The notes under the pieces are model-generated. The model was given only the letters and a program-made list of their open reading frames with translations. It made no database searches and was not told the DNA's origin. A DNA stretch of 51,555 bases from Acidobacteriota bacterium (GTDB taxonomy: Bacteria > Acidobacteriota > Vicinamibacteria > Vicinamibacterales > CAVVIG01). Position 1 is the first letter of the stretch; every line of letters starts with the position of its first letter. The position numbers and the translations under genes are program-made. Positions 1 to 7,495 of this stretch are shown piece by piece. Location of the stretch: contig QHWJ01000375.1 in assembly GCA_003222535.1 (NCBI GenBank), positions 1-51,555 on the forward strand, written 5' to 3'.

Positions 1-188
1 GAGAGCGAATCCTTCGTGGCTTGATCGGCGGCGAGCACCGGGTTGAGTGTCTTCGGCTCGCCCGTCAGCGCGATGGTAATCGCGCCGCCGGGGTTCGGCG
101 GCGGCGGCGTCCCGGCGACCAGCGCGCTCCCGAGGAGCGTCACCGCGACAAGCGAGGACTGCACAGTGTGACGGGCCGTTGACGTCAT
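1..188 (-). CDS. Family-5 extracellular solute-binding protein, N-terminal part
   Basis: This is the first 62 codons of a gene that runs off the left edge. The ATG is at 188. A hydrophobic segment at about residues 11-27 looks like an export signal. It is followed by a proline-rich linker and then GGAITIALTGEPKTLNPVL, which matches the conserved beginning of mature peptide/nickel-type (SBP_bac_5) binding proteins of ABC importers. Members are periplasmic or lipid-anchored and deliver oligopeptides or other small solutes to a permease. No lipobox is obvious. The rest of the transporter would lie to the left. The family call rests on about 35 mature residues, so the substrate cannot be given. 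Confidence 0.72.
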   Translation of the reverse strand, partial: MTSTARHTVQSSLVAVTLLGSALVAGTPPPPNPGGAITIALTGEPKTLNPVLAADQATKDSL

Positions 189-411
189 GTTCAGACGGGG
201 ACCACAATCAAGTAGCAAGTTAGCCTGTCACGAACGGAGGCCAGGGGCTGTTCGGTTTGACACAGGCATTCGATGTTTTCAGGTCCGCTGAAAAGCCTCG
301 TGGACGTTCTGCAGGATTTGATCCGGATTGCGTCGTCGCTGTTGTGGGCAGCAGGGATGTGCCCTCCGTTCCAGCTGATCCTGACGCTCTAGGTATCCGC
401 AAACCTGCACG

Positions 412-3270
412 TCATTCGATCACCCGCGCCGGGCGCGCCCCAGGATGGCTGAACGCCTCGCGGACGGTTCGAGCCAGCACGGCGGCAGTGAAGGGTTTGT
501 GCACGAACGGCTGTCCGCGATCGAGCCCGGCCTGGCGCACGACCGCGTCTTCGGTATAACCGGACATGTACAGCACTTTCAGCGTGGGCTCCTGTGCGGC
601 CAGGCTCTGAAACAGATCCGGTCCGCTCGAACCGGGCATGATGACGTCGGTGAGCACCAGGTCGATGCCGCCGCGGTGCAGCGCGAACAACTCCATGGCT
701 TCCGCCGGATCCGATGCCGGGATTACCCGATAGCCCGCGTTCTCGAGGATACGTTGCGCAAGACGGCGCACGCCGCCCTCGTCCTCGACGAGCAGCACGG
801 TCTCGGAGCCCCGCGCGGCGACTGCCGCCACCGGGCCGACGATCTCCGGCGGCAGGCTCGCGTTCGATCGGGGCAGAAAACCCTTGAACGTCGCCCCGTG
901 CCCCGGCTCGCTGTTCCCCCAGATGTACCCGCCGCTCTGTTTGACGATGCCGTAGACGGTCGCCAGGCCGAGCCCCGTGCCCTGGCCGCGTTCCTTGGTT
1001 GTGAAAAACGGCTCGAACAGGTGCCGCCTGGTTTCCGCGTCCATGCCCGCGCCGCTGTCGGTGACCGCCAACATCACGTATCTGCCGGGAGCGGCGGCCT
1101 GGTCGTGGTCCGCTGACGTCTGATCGAGCTGAACCTCCGCCGTTTCCACGAGCAGTCGTCCGCCCTGCGGCATCGCGTCGCGTGCGTTGACGGTCAGGTT
1201 CATCAGGACCTGCTCCAGCTGGCCCTGGTCGGCGAGGACGGGACCGAGGCCCGCGGCCAGGACGGTCGCGAGCTGGATGTGCTCGCCGATCAGCCGGCTG
1301 AGCATGTCGCTCATGTTGGCGACCAGGGCGTTGACGTCGACGAGCGTGGGCTGCAGCATCTGGTGCCGGCTGAACGCGAGCAGTTGCCGGGTCAGGGCCG
1401 CCGATCGCTCCGCCGCCTTGATGATCTCCCCGACGTCCCGCCGCTGGGGATCGGAACAGCCGGGGCCGGCCGCAAGACATTCCGCGTACCCGAGGATGAC
1501 GGTCAGCAGGTTGTTGAAATCGTGGGCCACGCCGCCGGCGAGCCGCCCGACCGCATCCATCTTCTGCGCCTGGCGCAGTTGCGCTTCGAGCGCCTTGCGT
1601 TCCGTGACGTCGATCGCGACGCCGAACAGCCGATCCCCGCGTCCGTCCCACGCTCGGCGGATCTGATGGCGGACGTCCAGCCAGTGGACGCTCCCGTCGG
1701 GCCAGAGAATCCGGAACTCCGTCGAATAATCAGCGCCGGTTGCCATCGCCGACTCGCGCGCCTTTTGGAGCGCTTCGCGGTCGTCGGGGTGGATCAGCTC
1801 GTGGTAGGCCTTCACCGTGCCGTCAAACGAGCCGTCCGCCACGCCGTGCATGGCGGGCATCGACTCCGACCACGTCATGCGTCCGGTGCTGACCTCGATC
1901 TCACCGATGCCGATTCCGGCGGCTGCGTGCGCGAAGCGGGTTCGTTCGTTTGTCGCACGCAGCTCCGCCTCGATGCGTTTGCGATCGGTGATGTCTCTGG
2001 CGATGTTGCAGAACTGCACGTGGCCCTGGTGGGTCTGCGCGAAGGCCAGCTGCGACACCGGGACCAGACGCCCGTCGCGGCTCACGTAGGTCGTTTCGCC
2101 GCTCCACACTCCGTCCCTCAGGACCGCCGGCAGAATCACCTCGTTCAGCTCCCGCAGCGACTCCGCGGTGCGGAAGACCGAGAGATCCGGGACCGATTCC
2201 TGCGGTCCGATCCCCAGCATCGCGCGTCCGGCCTGATTGATGTAACTGAGGTTGAGGACGCCGCCTTCGAGTATGGCGATGCTCACCAGGTCTGTCGTCG
2301 CTTCGACAATCGCCGCGAGCCTCGCCTGGGACGCTTCGATGCGTTCACGCTCGATCGCCGACGCCAGGGCATGCGCGACGTACGAGATGGCTTGCACGGT
2401 CGCATCGGAAAACGGTGCCCAGCCGAACATCGTGATGACGCCGAGGACGCGCTCGCTGACGATAAGTGGGTATCCGACGAAGCCTGCGACACGGCTCGCC
2501 GCGGCCCACGTCTGGTCGAATCGCGGATCGCCGGCGACGCGGCTCGTCACGATGGTCCGTTCGCGCGCAATCTCGCCGACGTCGAAGAACATGGCCGTCA
2601 CCGGACCATCCGAGCCTTCCGCCGAACAGAGGGAGCCTGCACACGCCAGCAGCCGGAAGCCATCCTCCCGTGCATTCGGCGTCCAAATCCGGGCCGCGGC
2701 GGCCCCGAGGTGTGTGACCATCAACTCCGCGCACAACTGGAGCATTCTCGCGAGCGTTCCGGATTGCGCAAAGGCGACGCCGACATCGCGTGAAAAGGCG
2801 GCCAGCCGCTCCCGTTCGCGATCGGCGGCTTTCCCGGCCTCGCGATCGCGGATGTCTCGAACGACGCCCGCAAACTGCGCATTCCGCTCGGACAAATCGA
2901 CCACGAACGCCACGCCGTGATTCAGGTCCGGCGATTCCTCGACGAGCAACGCGGACAGCAACACGGGCACCCGCGTGCCATCCTTGCGCACGTATTCCTT
3001 TTCGAACGGTGTGCAGGCCCCGCGGGCCGCGAGCTCTTCGAGCGCGTCGACGTCGGCCGCCCGCCACTCGCCCGGCGTCATCTCGCTCCAGCGCAAGGCT
3101 CCTGCAACCAGATCCTCCCGCGAATACCCGACGGTCTGGAGGAAGCGATCGTTGGCGTTGGTGATGTTGCCGTCGGCGTCCCAGAAGAGGACGCCGATGA
3201 TGTTCAGATCGGCGAGCCCCGTGTACGCGGTGGCGCTCGGGCGTCCGGTTGAGGAGACAGATGGCTTCAC
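412..3270 (-). CDS. Hybrid sensor histidine kinase (PAS-GAF-PAS-PAS-HisKA-HATPase-REC)
   Basis: This is a 952-residue hybrid kinase with a GTG start at 3270. A PAS domain covers roughly residues 17-130, a GAF domain 155-310, and two more PAS/PAC units 315-435 and 445-560. A HisKA helix follows with the phospho-acceptor in GGVAHDFNNLLTVILGYAE, then a HATPase domain with NARDAMPQGG and DSGAGM and a G-box in GQGTGLGLATVYGIVKQSGG. A C-terminal receiver occupies about 825-940, with its aspartate in LVLTDVIMPG and the lysine in HKPF. There is no membrane segment, so it is a soluble sensor, and the GAF domain could bind a small ligand. Its start lies 3 bp past the stop of the receiver gene 3274-3711, so the two are co-transcribed. 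The phosphate path is probably kinase, own receiver, then other receivers; the input signal is unknown. Confidence 0.93.
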   Translation of the reverse strand: MKPSVSSTGRPSATAYTGLADLNIIGVLFWDADGNITNANDRFLQTVGYSREDLVAGALRWSEMTPGEWRAADVDALEELAARGACTPFEKEYVRKDGTRVPVLLSALLVEESPDLNHGVAFVVDLSERNAQFAGVVRDIRDREAGKAADRERERLAAFSRDVGVAFAQSGTLARMLQLCAELMVTHLGAAAARIWTPNAREDGFRLLACAGSLCSAEGSDGPVTAMFFDVGEIARERTIVTSRVAGDPRFDQTWAAASRVAGFVGYPLIVSERVLGVITMFGWAPFSDATVQAISYVAHALASAIERERIEASQARLAAIVEATTDLVSIAILEGGVLNLSYINQAGRAMLGIGPQESVPDLSVFRTAESLRELNEVILPAVLRDGVWSGETTYVSRDGRLVPVSQLAFAQTHQGHVQFCNIARDITDRKRIEAELRATNERTRFAHAAAGIGIGEIEVSTGRMTWSESMPAMHGVADGSFDGTVKAYHELIHPDDREALQKARESAMATGADYSTEFRILWPDGSVHWLDVRHQIRRAWDGRGDRLFGVAIDVTERKALEAQLRQAQKMDAVGRLAGGVAHDFNNLLTVILGYAECLAAGPGCSDPQRRDVGEIIKAAERSAALTRQLLAFSRHQMLQPTLVDVNALVANMSDMLSRLIGEHIQLATVLAAGLGPVLADQGQLEQVLMNLTVNARDAMPQGGRLLVETAEVQLDQTSADHDQAAAPGRYVMLAVTDSGAGMDAETRRHLFEPFFTTKERGQGTGLGLATVYGIVKQSGGYIWGNSEPGHGATFKGFLPRSNASLPPEIVGPVAAVAARGSETVLLVEDEGGVRRLAQRILENAGYRVIPASDPAEAMELFALHRGGIDLVLTDVIMPGSSGPDLFQSLAAQEPTLKVLYMSGYTEDAVVRQAGLDRGQPFVHKPFTAAVLARTVREAFSHPGARPARVIE

Positions 3271-3273
3271 AGG

Positions 3274-3711
3274 TCAGGTCCCCGAAGGGCCGACCCACTC
3301 TTTGGTCAGCGCCGCGCGAGGCTTGCTGAACTCCGGGTCGGTGACCGCCGTGGCGTGCCATTCGACCGCGACCTTCACGGCGGCCAGGACGTCTTCGCTC
3401 GCGAACGGCTTGGCCAGGTACGCCACCACGCCGGGCTGCATGCTGATTTGCGGTGGGACGGTCCGGTCGGCCGTGACCAGTACGACCGCGGTTGCAGGAA
3501 ACTGCGCGCGAATTCTGCCCGCGAGCCAGAGCCCGGTTTCTCCCGGCATCATCACATCGCACAGGACGACGTCCGGGACCGCGAGCTGCATGTCCTCGAG
3601 CGCCGCTGCCGCCGTCGCCGCCTCCCGCACCTGGTAGCCCGCGGCGCCGATCCACCGCGCCAACAGATTTCGAATCTGGCTCTCGTCGTCGACGACTAAG
3701 ACGATTGGCAT
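3274..3711 (-). CDS. Stand-alone response regulator receiver
   Basis: This 145-residue protein consists of one CheY-like receiver and a short tail. The acidic pocket is D8-D9, the phospho-acceptor is D52 in LCDVMMPGETG, and T80 and K101 (LAKPF) complete the active site. The tail, about residues 120-145, has no recognisable output domain. It is the first gene of a two-gene operon with the hybrid kinase 3 bp downstream, so it is a probable phosphate partner of that kinase. It is transcribed divergently from the receiver gene at 3780, and the 68-bp gap between the two starts must hold both promoters. The partner and output are inferred from position only. Confidence 0.9.
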   Translation of the reverse strand: MPIVLVVDDESQIRNLLARWIGAAGYQVREAATAAAALEDMQLAVPDVVLCDVMMPGETGLWLAGRIRAQFPATAVVLVTADRTVPPQISMQPGVVAYLAKPFASEDVLAAVKVAVEWHATAVTDPEFSKPRAALTKEWVGPSGT

Positions 3712-3779
3712 GGGTCTACCTCAGTGAGACTGTGCTGATTTGCACATTGTGCGATTGGCCGACGTGAGACACTTCCCGC

Positions 3780-4169
3780 ATGCCGTCACGTGAATTGCCG
3801 CTGGTGTTGATCGTGGACGACGAGCCCGCGCTGGTGGAGTTGGGGAAGCGGGCGCTCGAGTCGGCCGGCTACCGGGTGATCTTCGCGCACTCGGGAGCCG
3901 AAGCGCTGACGGCGAGCGGCGGCGAACGCGTGCAGCTGCTCTTGACGGACCTCAACATGCCCGGCATGTCTGGACGCGAGCTCGCAACGGAGTTGCGGAA
4001 GACGCACCGCGGGCTCAAGATCCTGTACCTGACCGCTCACGCGGACGATCTGTTCGGGCTGCTGAATGTGCTCGACGCCGACGAGGCGTTTCTCGAAAAG
4101 CCGGTCACCGCCGCGGCCCTTTGCGACGCCGTCGCCATGCAGTTGTTCGGTACGCATGCTCGCCCCTGA
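3780..4169 (+). CDS. Stand-alone response regulator receiver
   Basis: This 129-residue single-domain receiver has D13-D14 as the acidic pair, D57 in LLTDLNMPGMSG as acceptor, T85 and K107 (LEKPV). There is no DNA-binding or enzymatic output domain, so it should act by protein contact or as a phosphate relay. It is divergent from the receiver-kinase operon at 3711 and convergent with another receiver gene ending at 4179. The sequence and spacing match hybrid-kinase receivers more closely than chemotaxis CheY. A partner cannot be assigned. Confidence 0.9.
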   Translation: MPSRELPLVLIVDDEPALVELGKRALESAGYRVIFAHSGAEALTASGGERVQLLLTDLNMPGMSGRELATELRKTHRGLKILYLTAHADDLFGLLNVLDADEAFLEKPVTAAALCDAVAMQLFGTHARP

Positions 4170-4178
4170 TTGCCCGCG

Positions 4179-4625
4179 TCATCTCATACGCAGCGTAAGC
4201 GGTTGGGACCAGCCCGTCTGTTCAATAGCGCACAATCCGTCGTCGGTTCTGCGCGTCGATCGCGTCTGCGGCGGACCGATCAGATTGATCACGGCGGTCC
4301 GAAGCGCCGCGGCGCCAAACGGTTTCGCGAGGCGCCGTTCCGCATCCCACCAGGACAGGTTGGCCGCGTCCAGCGTCTTAACGTGACCGGTCAGGATGAG
4401 CACCTTCAGATCCGGCTGCGCCTCGCGGAGACGTCCGATCAACTCGTCGCCTTGCATGGACGGCATCAGATAGTCCGTGACGAGCAGGTCCAAACGTCCG
4501 GCGCGGGATGCCGCCGCGAGCGCCTCCTCGCCACAGTAGGCGACCAGGAGCTCGTAATCGGCCAGTACCCTCGCGACGAGCGAGAGGATGCCCGTGTCAT
4601 CGTCGACGATGAGGATGTGTTTCAT
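4179..4625 (-). CDS. Stand-alone response regulator receiver
   Basis: The chosen start is the ATG at 4625 (MKHILIVDDDTGIL), because the receiver fold begins there. An upstream GTG at 4649 would add eight basic residues with no counterpart in the family. The acidic cluster is at the end of the first strand, the acceptor aspartate is in LLVTDYLMPSMQGDEL, and the conserved lysine is in RLAKPFG. About 25 residues of Arg/Thr-rich tail follow the domain, with no known fold. The 3' end lies 9 bp from the convergent receiver gene. Three single-domain receivers next to one hybrid kinase suggest a branched phosphorelay, which is inference. Confidence 0.88.
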   Translation of the reverse strand: MKHILIVDDDTGILSLVARVLADYELLVAYCGEEALAAASRAGRLDLLVTDYLMPSMQGDELIGRLREAQPDLKVLILTGHVKTLDAANLSWWDAERRLAKPFGAAALRTAVINLIGPPQTRSTRRTDDGLCAIEQTGWSQPLTLRMR

Positions 4626-4652
4626 GACAGCGCGGGCGCCTCGTTTCACGAA

Positions 4653-5123
4653 TTACCGCTGCGACCGGATGATCGACGCGTTGCTCGCCGCAACGGCGGC
4701 CATGATGCCATTCGACACGACCATCATGGCGATCGCCTGGCCGCGGTGGTGCCCCCGCCAGAGCCGCTCCGCCACGTAGATGGACATGAAAGCCGTGCCG
4801 CCCTTCACGGCCCAGAGGGCCGCCGGATGGCTCGCCACCGTCCCCAGGACCGCGTTCGCCTCGGATGCGCCGCTTTTCAGGCCACGGCTGGTCGAGTAGC
4901 CGTCATATGCCTGGAGCCCGGCGAGGCTCACATACAACGCAGGCAGCAGGGAGCCACGGTCGGCGGGAATGACGCGGCCCGGCAGCCGAAAGTCGCCGCC
5001 GGCCGGCGCGGTCATTTTCACGAACAGCGTCGGAGGATCCGCGGAATTCTGCGCCGCAGCGCTCCGCGCGGTGGCGCACACAAAGGACAGCGAGATCATG
5101 GCGACGGCAATTGAACGAAACAT
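4653..5123 (-). CDS. Small exported protein with C-terminal hydrophobic helices, unknown function
   Basis: I do not recognise this 156-residue protein. The start at 5123 is set by a GGAGAAG ribosome site eight bases upstream and by the signal peptide that follows it (MFRSIAVAMISLSFVCATARSAAAQ, here split as residues 1-20 and then the cleavage region). The mature part has a short polar stretch, then hydrophobic segments around residues 65-80, 105-120 and 130-148, so it may be anchored in the membrane. A sigma-54 promoter candidate lies about 50 bp upstream, and the divergence of reading ends there: a longer in-frame start at 5276 would read through that promoter. The sigma-54 activator gene is the next gene upstream, which makes this its likely target. 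Confidence 0.7.
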   Translation of the reverse strand: MFRSIAVAMISLSFVCATARSAAAQNSADPPTLFVKMTAPAGGDFRLPGRVIPADRGSLLPALYVSLAGLQAYDGYSTSRGLKSGASEANAVLGTVASHPAALWAVKGGTAFMSIYVAERLWRGHHRGQAIAMMVVSNGIMAAVAASNASIIRSQR

Positions 5124-5175
5124 GGTGGCTTCTCCGAACGATGCTCGCTGAAGCGCGGGCGTCGGCTGTTGAGAT

Positions 5176-5191
5176 AGCCAAAAGTGTGCCA
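5176..5191 (-). promoter_or_regulatory. Sigma-54 (-24/-12) promoter candidate
   Basis: On the minus strand the site reads TGGCACACTTTTGGCT. Against the consensus TGGCACG-N4-TTGCW it keeps the full TGGCAC at -24 and the GC of the -12 element at the required spacing. The mismatches are an A for the G after TGGCAC and a G for the second T of TTGC. Transcription would begin near 5165, leaving a leader of about 42 bases before the ATG at 5123. An NtrC-type activator with an intact GAFTGA loop is encoded immediately upstream. Confidence 0.6.
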
Positions 5192-5298
5192 CCTCGGCGG
5201 ATTCGCCGCATCGCGCACCGCATGCAGACGTTAGGCGGCGGGAGGGGAGACGCGGGAGCTCCGTGCGTCGTGCCACGGGGGCACACCCGTGCGCCCGG

Positions 5299-6687
5299 TC
5301 ACCCGCGCGGGCCGCGCGGGCCGAGGCGCCGGTACACAGAGCGGCGGCTGATGCCCAGCATGCGCGCGGCGGCCGTCTTGTTGCCGCCGGCCTGGCTCAC
5401 CACACGCTCCACGTGGTCCCGCTGTGCGTTCGACAGCAGGTTCGGATCTTCATCGGACACTCCCGCCGTCGGGACGGGGACATCGCGCTGCAGCGTTTGG
5501 GTGGACATCGCCGTCGTTATTTCGCGCTCGCTGAGGATTCTGCCGTCGCTCAGGATGCACGCGCGCTCGATCACGTTTCGCAGCTCGCGAATGTTGCCGG
5601 GCCATGCGGCGCGCTGGAGCACGCGCTCGGCGGCAGGCGTGAAACCGTTCAGCGTCCTGTTCAGCCGGGCCGCACAGGCGCGGAGGAACGCGGCGGACAA
5701 GTACGGGATATCCTCGTGGCGCTCGCGCAGCGGGATGATCCGGATCTCGATGACAGCCAGGCGGTAGAACAAGTCCCCTCGAAAGCGGCCGGTGGCGACT
5801 TCCCATCGAAGATCGCGGTTGGTCGCCGCAACGATTCGTACGTCGACCTTGCGTCTCTCGAGTGATCCGACGCGGTGGACCTCTCCGAGCTCGACGGCGC
5901 GCAGCAGCTTCGCCTGGAGCGTGAGCGGCAGCTCGCCGACTTCGTCGAGAAACAGCGTGCCGCCGTCCGCGTGCTCGAAGAGGCCGACCTTGTGGTCGGC
6001 CGCGCCCGTAAAGGCGCCCCGCACGTGGCCGAACAGCTCGCTCTCGAACAGGGTTTCGACGACGGCCGAGCAGTTCACGGTCACGAGACGGGAGTCCGGG
6101 CCCCCGGCGAGCGCGTGAAGCGCGCGGGCGACGAGCTCCTTGCCCGTCCCGGTTTCGCCGGTGATGAGCACCGTGCGGACGTGCGGCGCCAGCCGGCGTA
6201 TCGTATCGAACAGCTCCTGCATGGCAGGGCCGCGCCCGATCATCCCGTGAAACTCGAACTGGCGCGCGAGCCTGGCATCGGAGTCCAGCAGGCGCTCGCG
6301 GCGCTCCATGCTCGCGGTGACGTCCGTCAACAGCTTGCCCAGCCGGTCGAAGTCGATGGGTTTGCTCAGGTAGTCCAGCGCCCCCAGCTTGACCGCCTCC
6401 ATCGCCGCGTCCACGTGGGGATGCCCGGTCATGAGGATGATGGGGCAGTCCGAGTCGCGGGCGCGGAGGGTTCGCAACATCTCCAGCCCGCCGACCTCGT
6501 CCATCAGTACATCGACGAGGAGCACATCCGGTCGCGTCTCCGTCAGCGACGCGAGCGCATCCTGGCCACCGCTGCGGCGGACGACGTCGAATCCACGCTG
6601 GCTGGCGAATCGATCGACGAGGGCAAGAATCCCCGGCTCGTCATCGACCACCATGAGGCGAGGTCGAGGGCGGCGTGATGAAGTCAC
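5299..6687 (-). CDS. NtrC-family sigma-54-dependent response regulator
   Basis: This 462-residue protein has the full NtrC layout. An N-terminal receiver has D15-D16, acceptor D59 (LLVDVLMDE) and a lysine in LSKPID. A linker leads into a sigma-54 AAA+ domain of about residues 150-380, with Walker A GETGTGKE, the sigma-54 contact loop GAFTGA, Walker [12 protein letters not shown] and the arginine-finger region. A Fis-type helix-turn-helix ends the protein ([22 protein letters not shown], within 430-455). It should hydrolyse ATP to open sigma-54 promoters when phosphorylated. The start is a GTG at 6687 that overlaps the TGA of the preceding kinase-helix frame by four bases (GTGA). The best local target is the gene at 4653-5123. 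Confidence 0.94.
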   Translation of the reverse strand: MTSSRRPRPRLMVVDDEPGILALVDRFASQRGFDVVRRSGGQDALASLTETRPDVLLVDVLMDEVGGLEMLRTLRARDSDCPIILMTGHPHVDAAMEAVKLGALDYLSKPIDFDRLGKLLTDVTASMERRERLLDSDARLARQFEFHGMIGRGPAMQELFDTIRRLAPHVRTVLITGETGTGKELVARALHALAGGPDSRLVTVNCSAVVETLFESELFGHVRGAFTGAADHKVGLFEHADGGTLFLDEVGELPLTLQAKLLRAVELGEVHRVGSLERRKVDVRIVAATNRDLRWEVATGRFRGDLFYRLAVIEIRIIPLRERHEDIPYLSAAFLRACAARLNRTLNGFTPAAERVLQRAAWPGNIRELRNVIERACILSDGRILSEREITTAMSTQTLQRDVPVPTAGVSDEDPNLLSNAQRDHVERVVSQAGGNKTAAARMLGISRRSVYRRLGPRGPRG

Positions 6688-6887
6688 GCTGACCGAAACA
6701 GGGATTTCGAGACCAGGAGCATCGCCGTCTGCGCGGCTTTGTCAATCTCCTGCAGGTCCGCTTTCCGGGGATCGTCGTCGGCCATCCCGGCCAGCAGCAG
6801 CTCGGTGAACCCGAGAATGATCGAGAGTTGATTGCTCAGGTCGTGTCCGAGCCGTTGCGGCGGCTGCGATGTTTCCAGAGGAGTCTC
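6684..6887 (-). pseudogene. Histidine-kinase dimerisation-helix (HisKA) fragment
   Basis: An open frame of 67 residues ends in a TGA that shares four bases with the GTG start of the NtrC-type regulator. It contains LGHDLSNQLSIILGFTELL, which is the H-box helix of a HisKA domain with the HD pair intact, then a second amphipathic helix (DLQEIDKAAQTAMLLVSK). There is no ATPase domain, sensor domain or ATG before the H-box. The only upstream candidate start is a CTG at 6878, and a stop precedes it at 6888. Either this is the remains of the cognate kinase gene, or it is a tiny phosphotransfer protein made from an unusual start. The intact helix pattern and exact overlap keep the second reading open. 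Confidence 0.55.
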
Positions 6888-6974
6888 TCAATCACCAGCT
6901 TACCGCCCGAGGCTGCCGAACGGCTGTGCACAAGTGAACAGCCGCCGTGTCACCGCTCCAGTGACGGCTTGCGG

Positions 6975-7022
6975 CCACGAAAACACGAAAAACACGAGGA
7001 AACACACGAAAAAGAAAACGGT
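6975..7022. repeat. Dispersed A-rich repeat, copy 1 (CCACGAAAACACGAAAAACACGA type)
   Basis: The 48-bp purine-rich stretch, built on CACGAAAA words, recurs at 8775-8835 and 43770-43825. Copies 2 and 3 share the longer start ACAAATGCAACCACGAAAA. All three lie just upstream of a plus-strand gene start, here 26 bp before the ATG at 7048. Confidence 0.7.
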
Positions 7023-7047
7023 TTCCAGACGTCATAAGATTGTCGTC

Positions 7048-7218
7048 ATGAGCAACCCGGACCATCACCATTCGCCCGACGAAGAGCGGCGCATTCGGGA
7101 AGCTGCGCTCGACGAGACCCTCGCCGGGACGTTCCCGGCCAGCGATCCGCCGTCCTCGCTGCCGAACCCGGACGAGCACGACCTCCCGGACATCGAGCCT
7201 GAACCGGGCGATGAATGA
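7048..7218 (+). CDS. Small conserved protein with TFPASDPPS motif
   Basis: This is a 56-residue acidic protein that starts at the ATG at 7048 (MSNPDHHHSPDEERRIREAA). The core ALDETLAGTFPASDPPSSL matches a widespread family of small bacterial proteins whose hallmark is (E/G)TFPASDPP followed by proline-rich sequence. The function of that family is not known to me. There is no signal peptide or membrane segment. The tail is rich in Asp, Glu and Pro and probably disordered. It stands alone between repeat elements and is convergent with the dioxygenase gene at 7480-8253. Confidence 0.7.
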   Translation: MSNPDHHHSPDEERRIREAALDETLAGTFPASDPPSSLPNPDEHDLPDIEPEPGDE

Positions 7219-7323
7219 TTACGACGCGGGGACGGCCTGAAGACCGTCCGGATCGACGCGGGACCGCCGCAAAGTCCTTCCGCTAGAGGATCAAAGCACT
7301 CGCGGTCAACGTCGCGCGAAGGC

Positions 7324-7443
7324 CCAAAGAGCGTGTGAAGGAATCACGCACAACGCAGAAACCGCGGAACCCGCAGAGAAAATGCTGAGGGTTTTTCTGC
7401 GAGTTCTGCGTTCAACGTCGTGTTTCTTCACAGGCTCTTTTAG
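7324..7443. repeat. Composite inverted repeat at a convergent junction
   Basis: The outer arms are AAAGAGCGTGTGAAG at 7326-7340 and CTTCACAGGCTCTTT around 7427-7441, complementary at 14 of 15 positions. Inside is an inverted pair of a second repeat: AACGCAGAAACCGCGGAACC on the left and TTTTTCTGCGAGTTCTGCGTT-like sequence on the right. The inner sequence recurs at 9838-9862 and 15239-15268, and the outer arm recurs at 27867-27883. It fills most of the gap between convergent genes and could fold into a long hairpin in either transcript. Confidence 0.7.
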
Positions 7444-7470
7444 CCGAGCGACACCGGCGTGCCAGGGAGC

Positions 7471-7495
7471 GCGAAGGCTTCAGCCGAGCGACACC
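7471..7495. repeat. Dispersed GAAGGCTTCAGCCGAGC element
   Basis: The core GCGAAGGCTTCAGCCGAGCG is found here and, with small changes, at 14167-14233, 20870-20888, 23299-23317 and 23418-23437. A partial copy (TAGCCGAGCGACACCG) sits at 7441-7456. The element is partly palindromic around GGCTTCAGCC. It overlaps the stop and last codons of the dioxygenase gene, so it contributes the protein's final residues. Confidence 0.65.

Noticed and set aside
7048-7218. Small protein considered as a toxin or antitoxin
   Set aside because: It has no partner gene, and its TFPASDPP core belongs to a family not linked to toxin systems.
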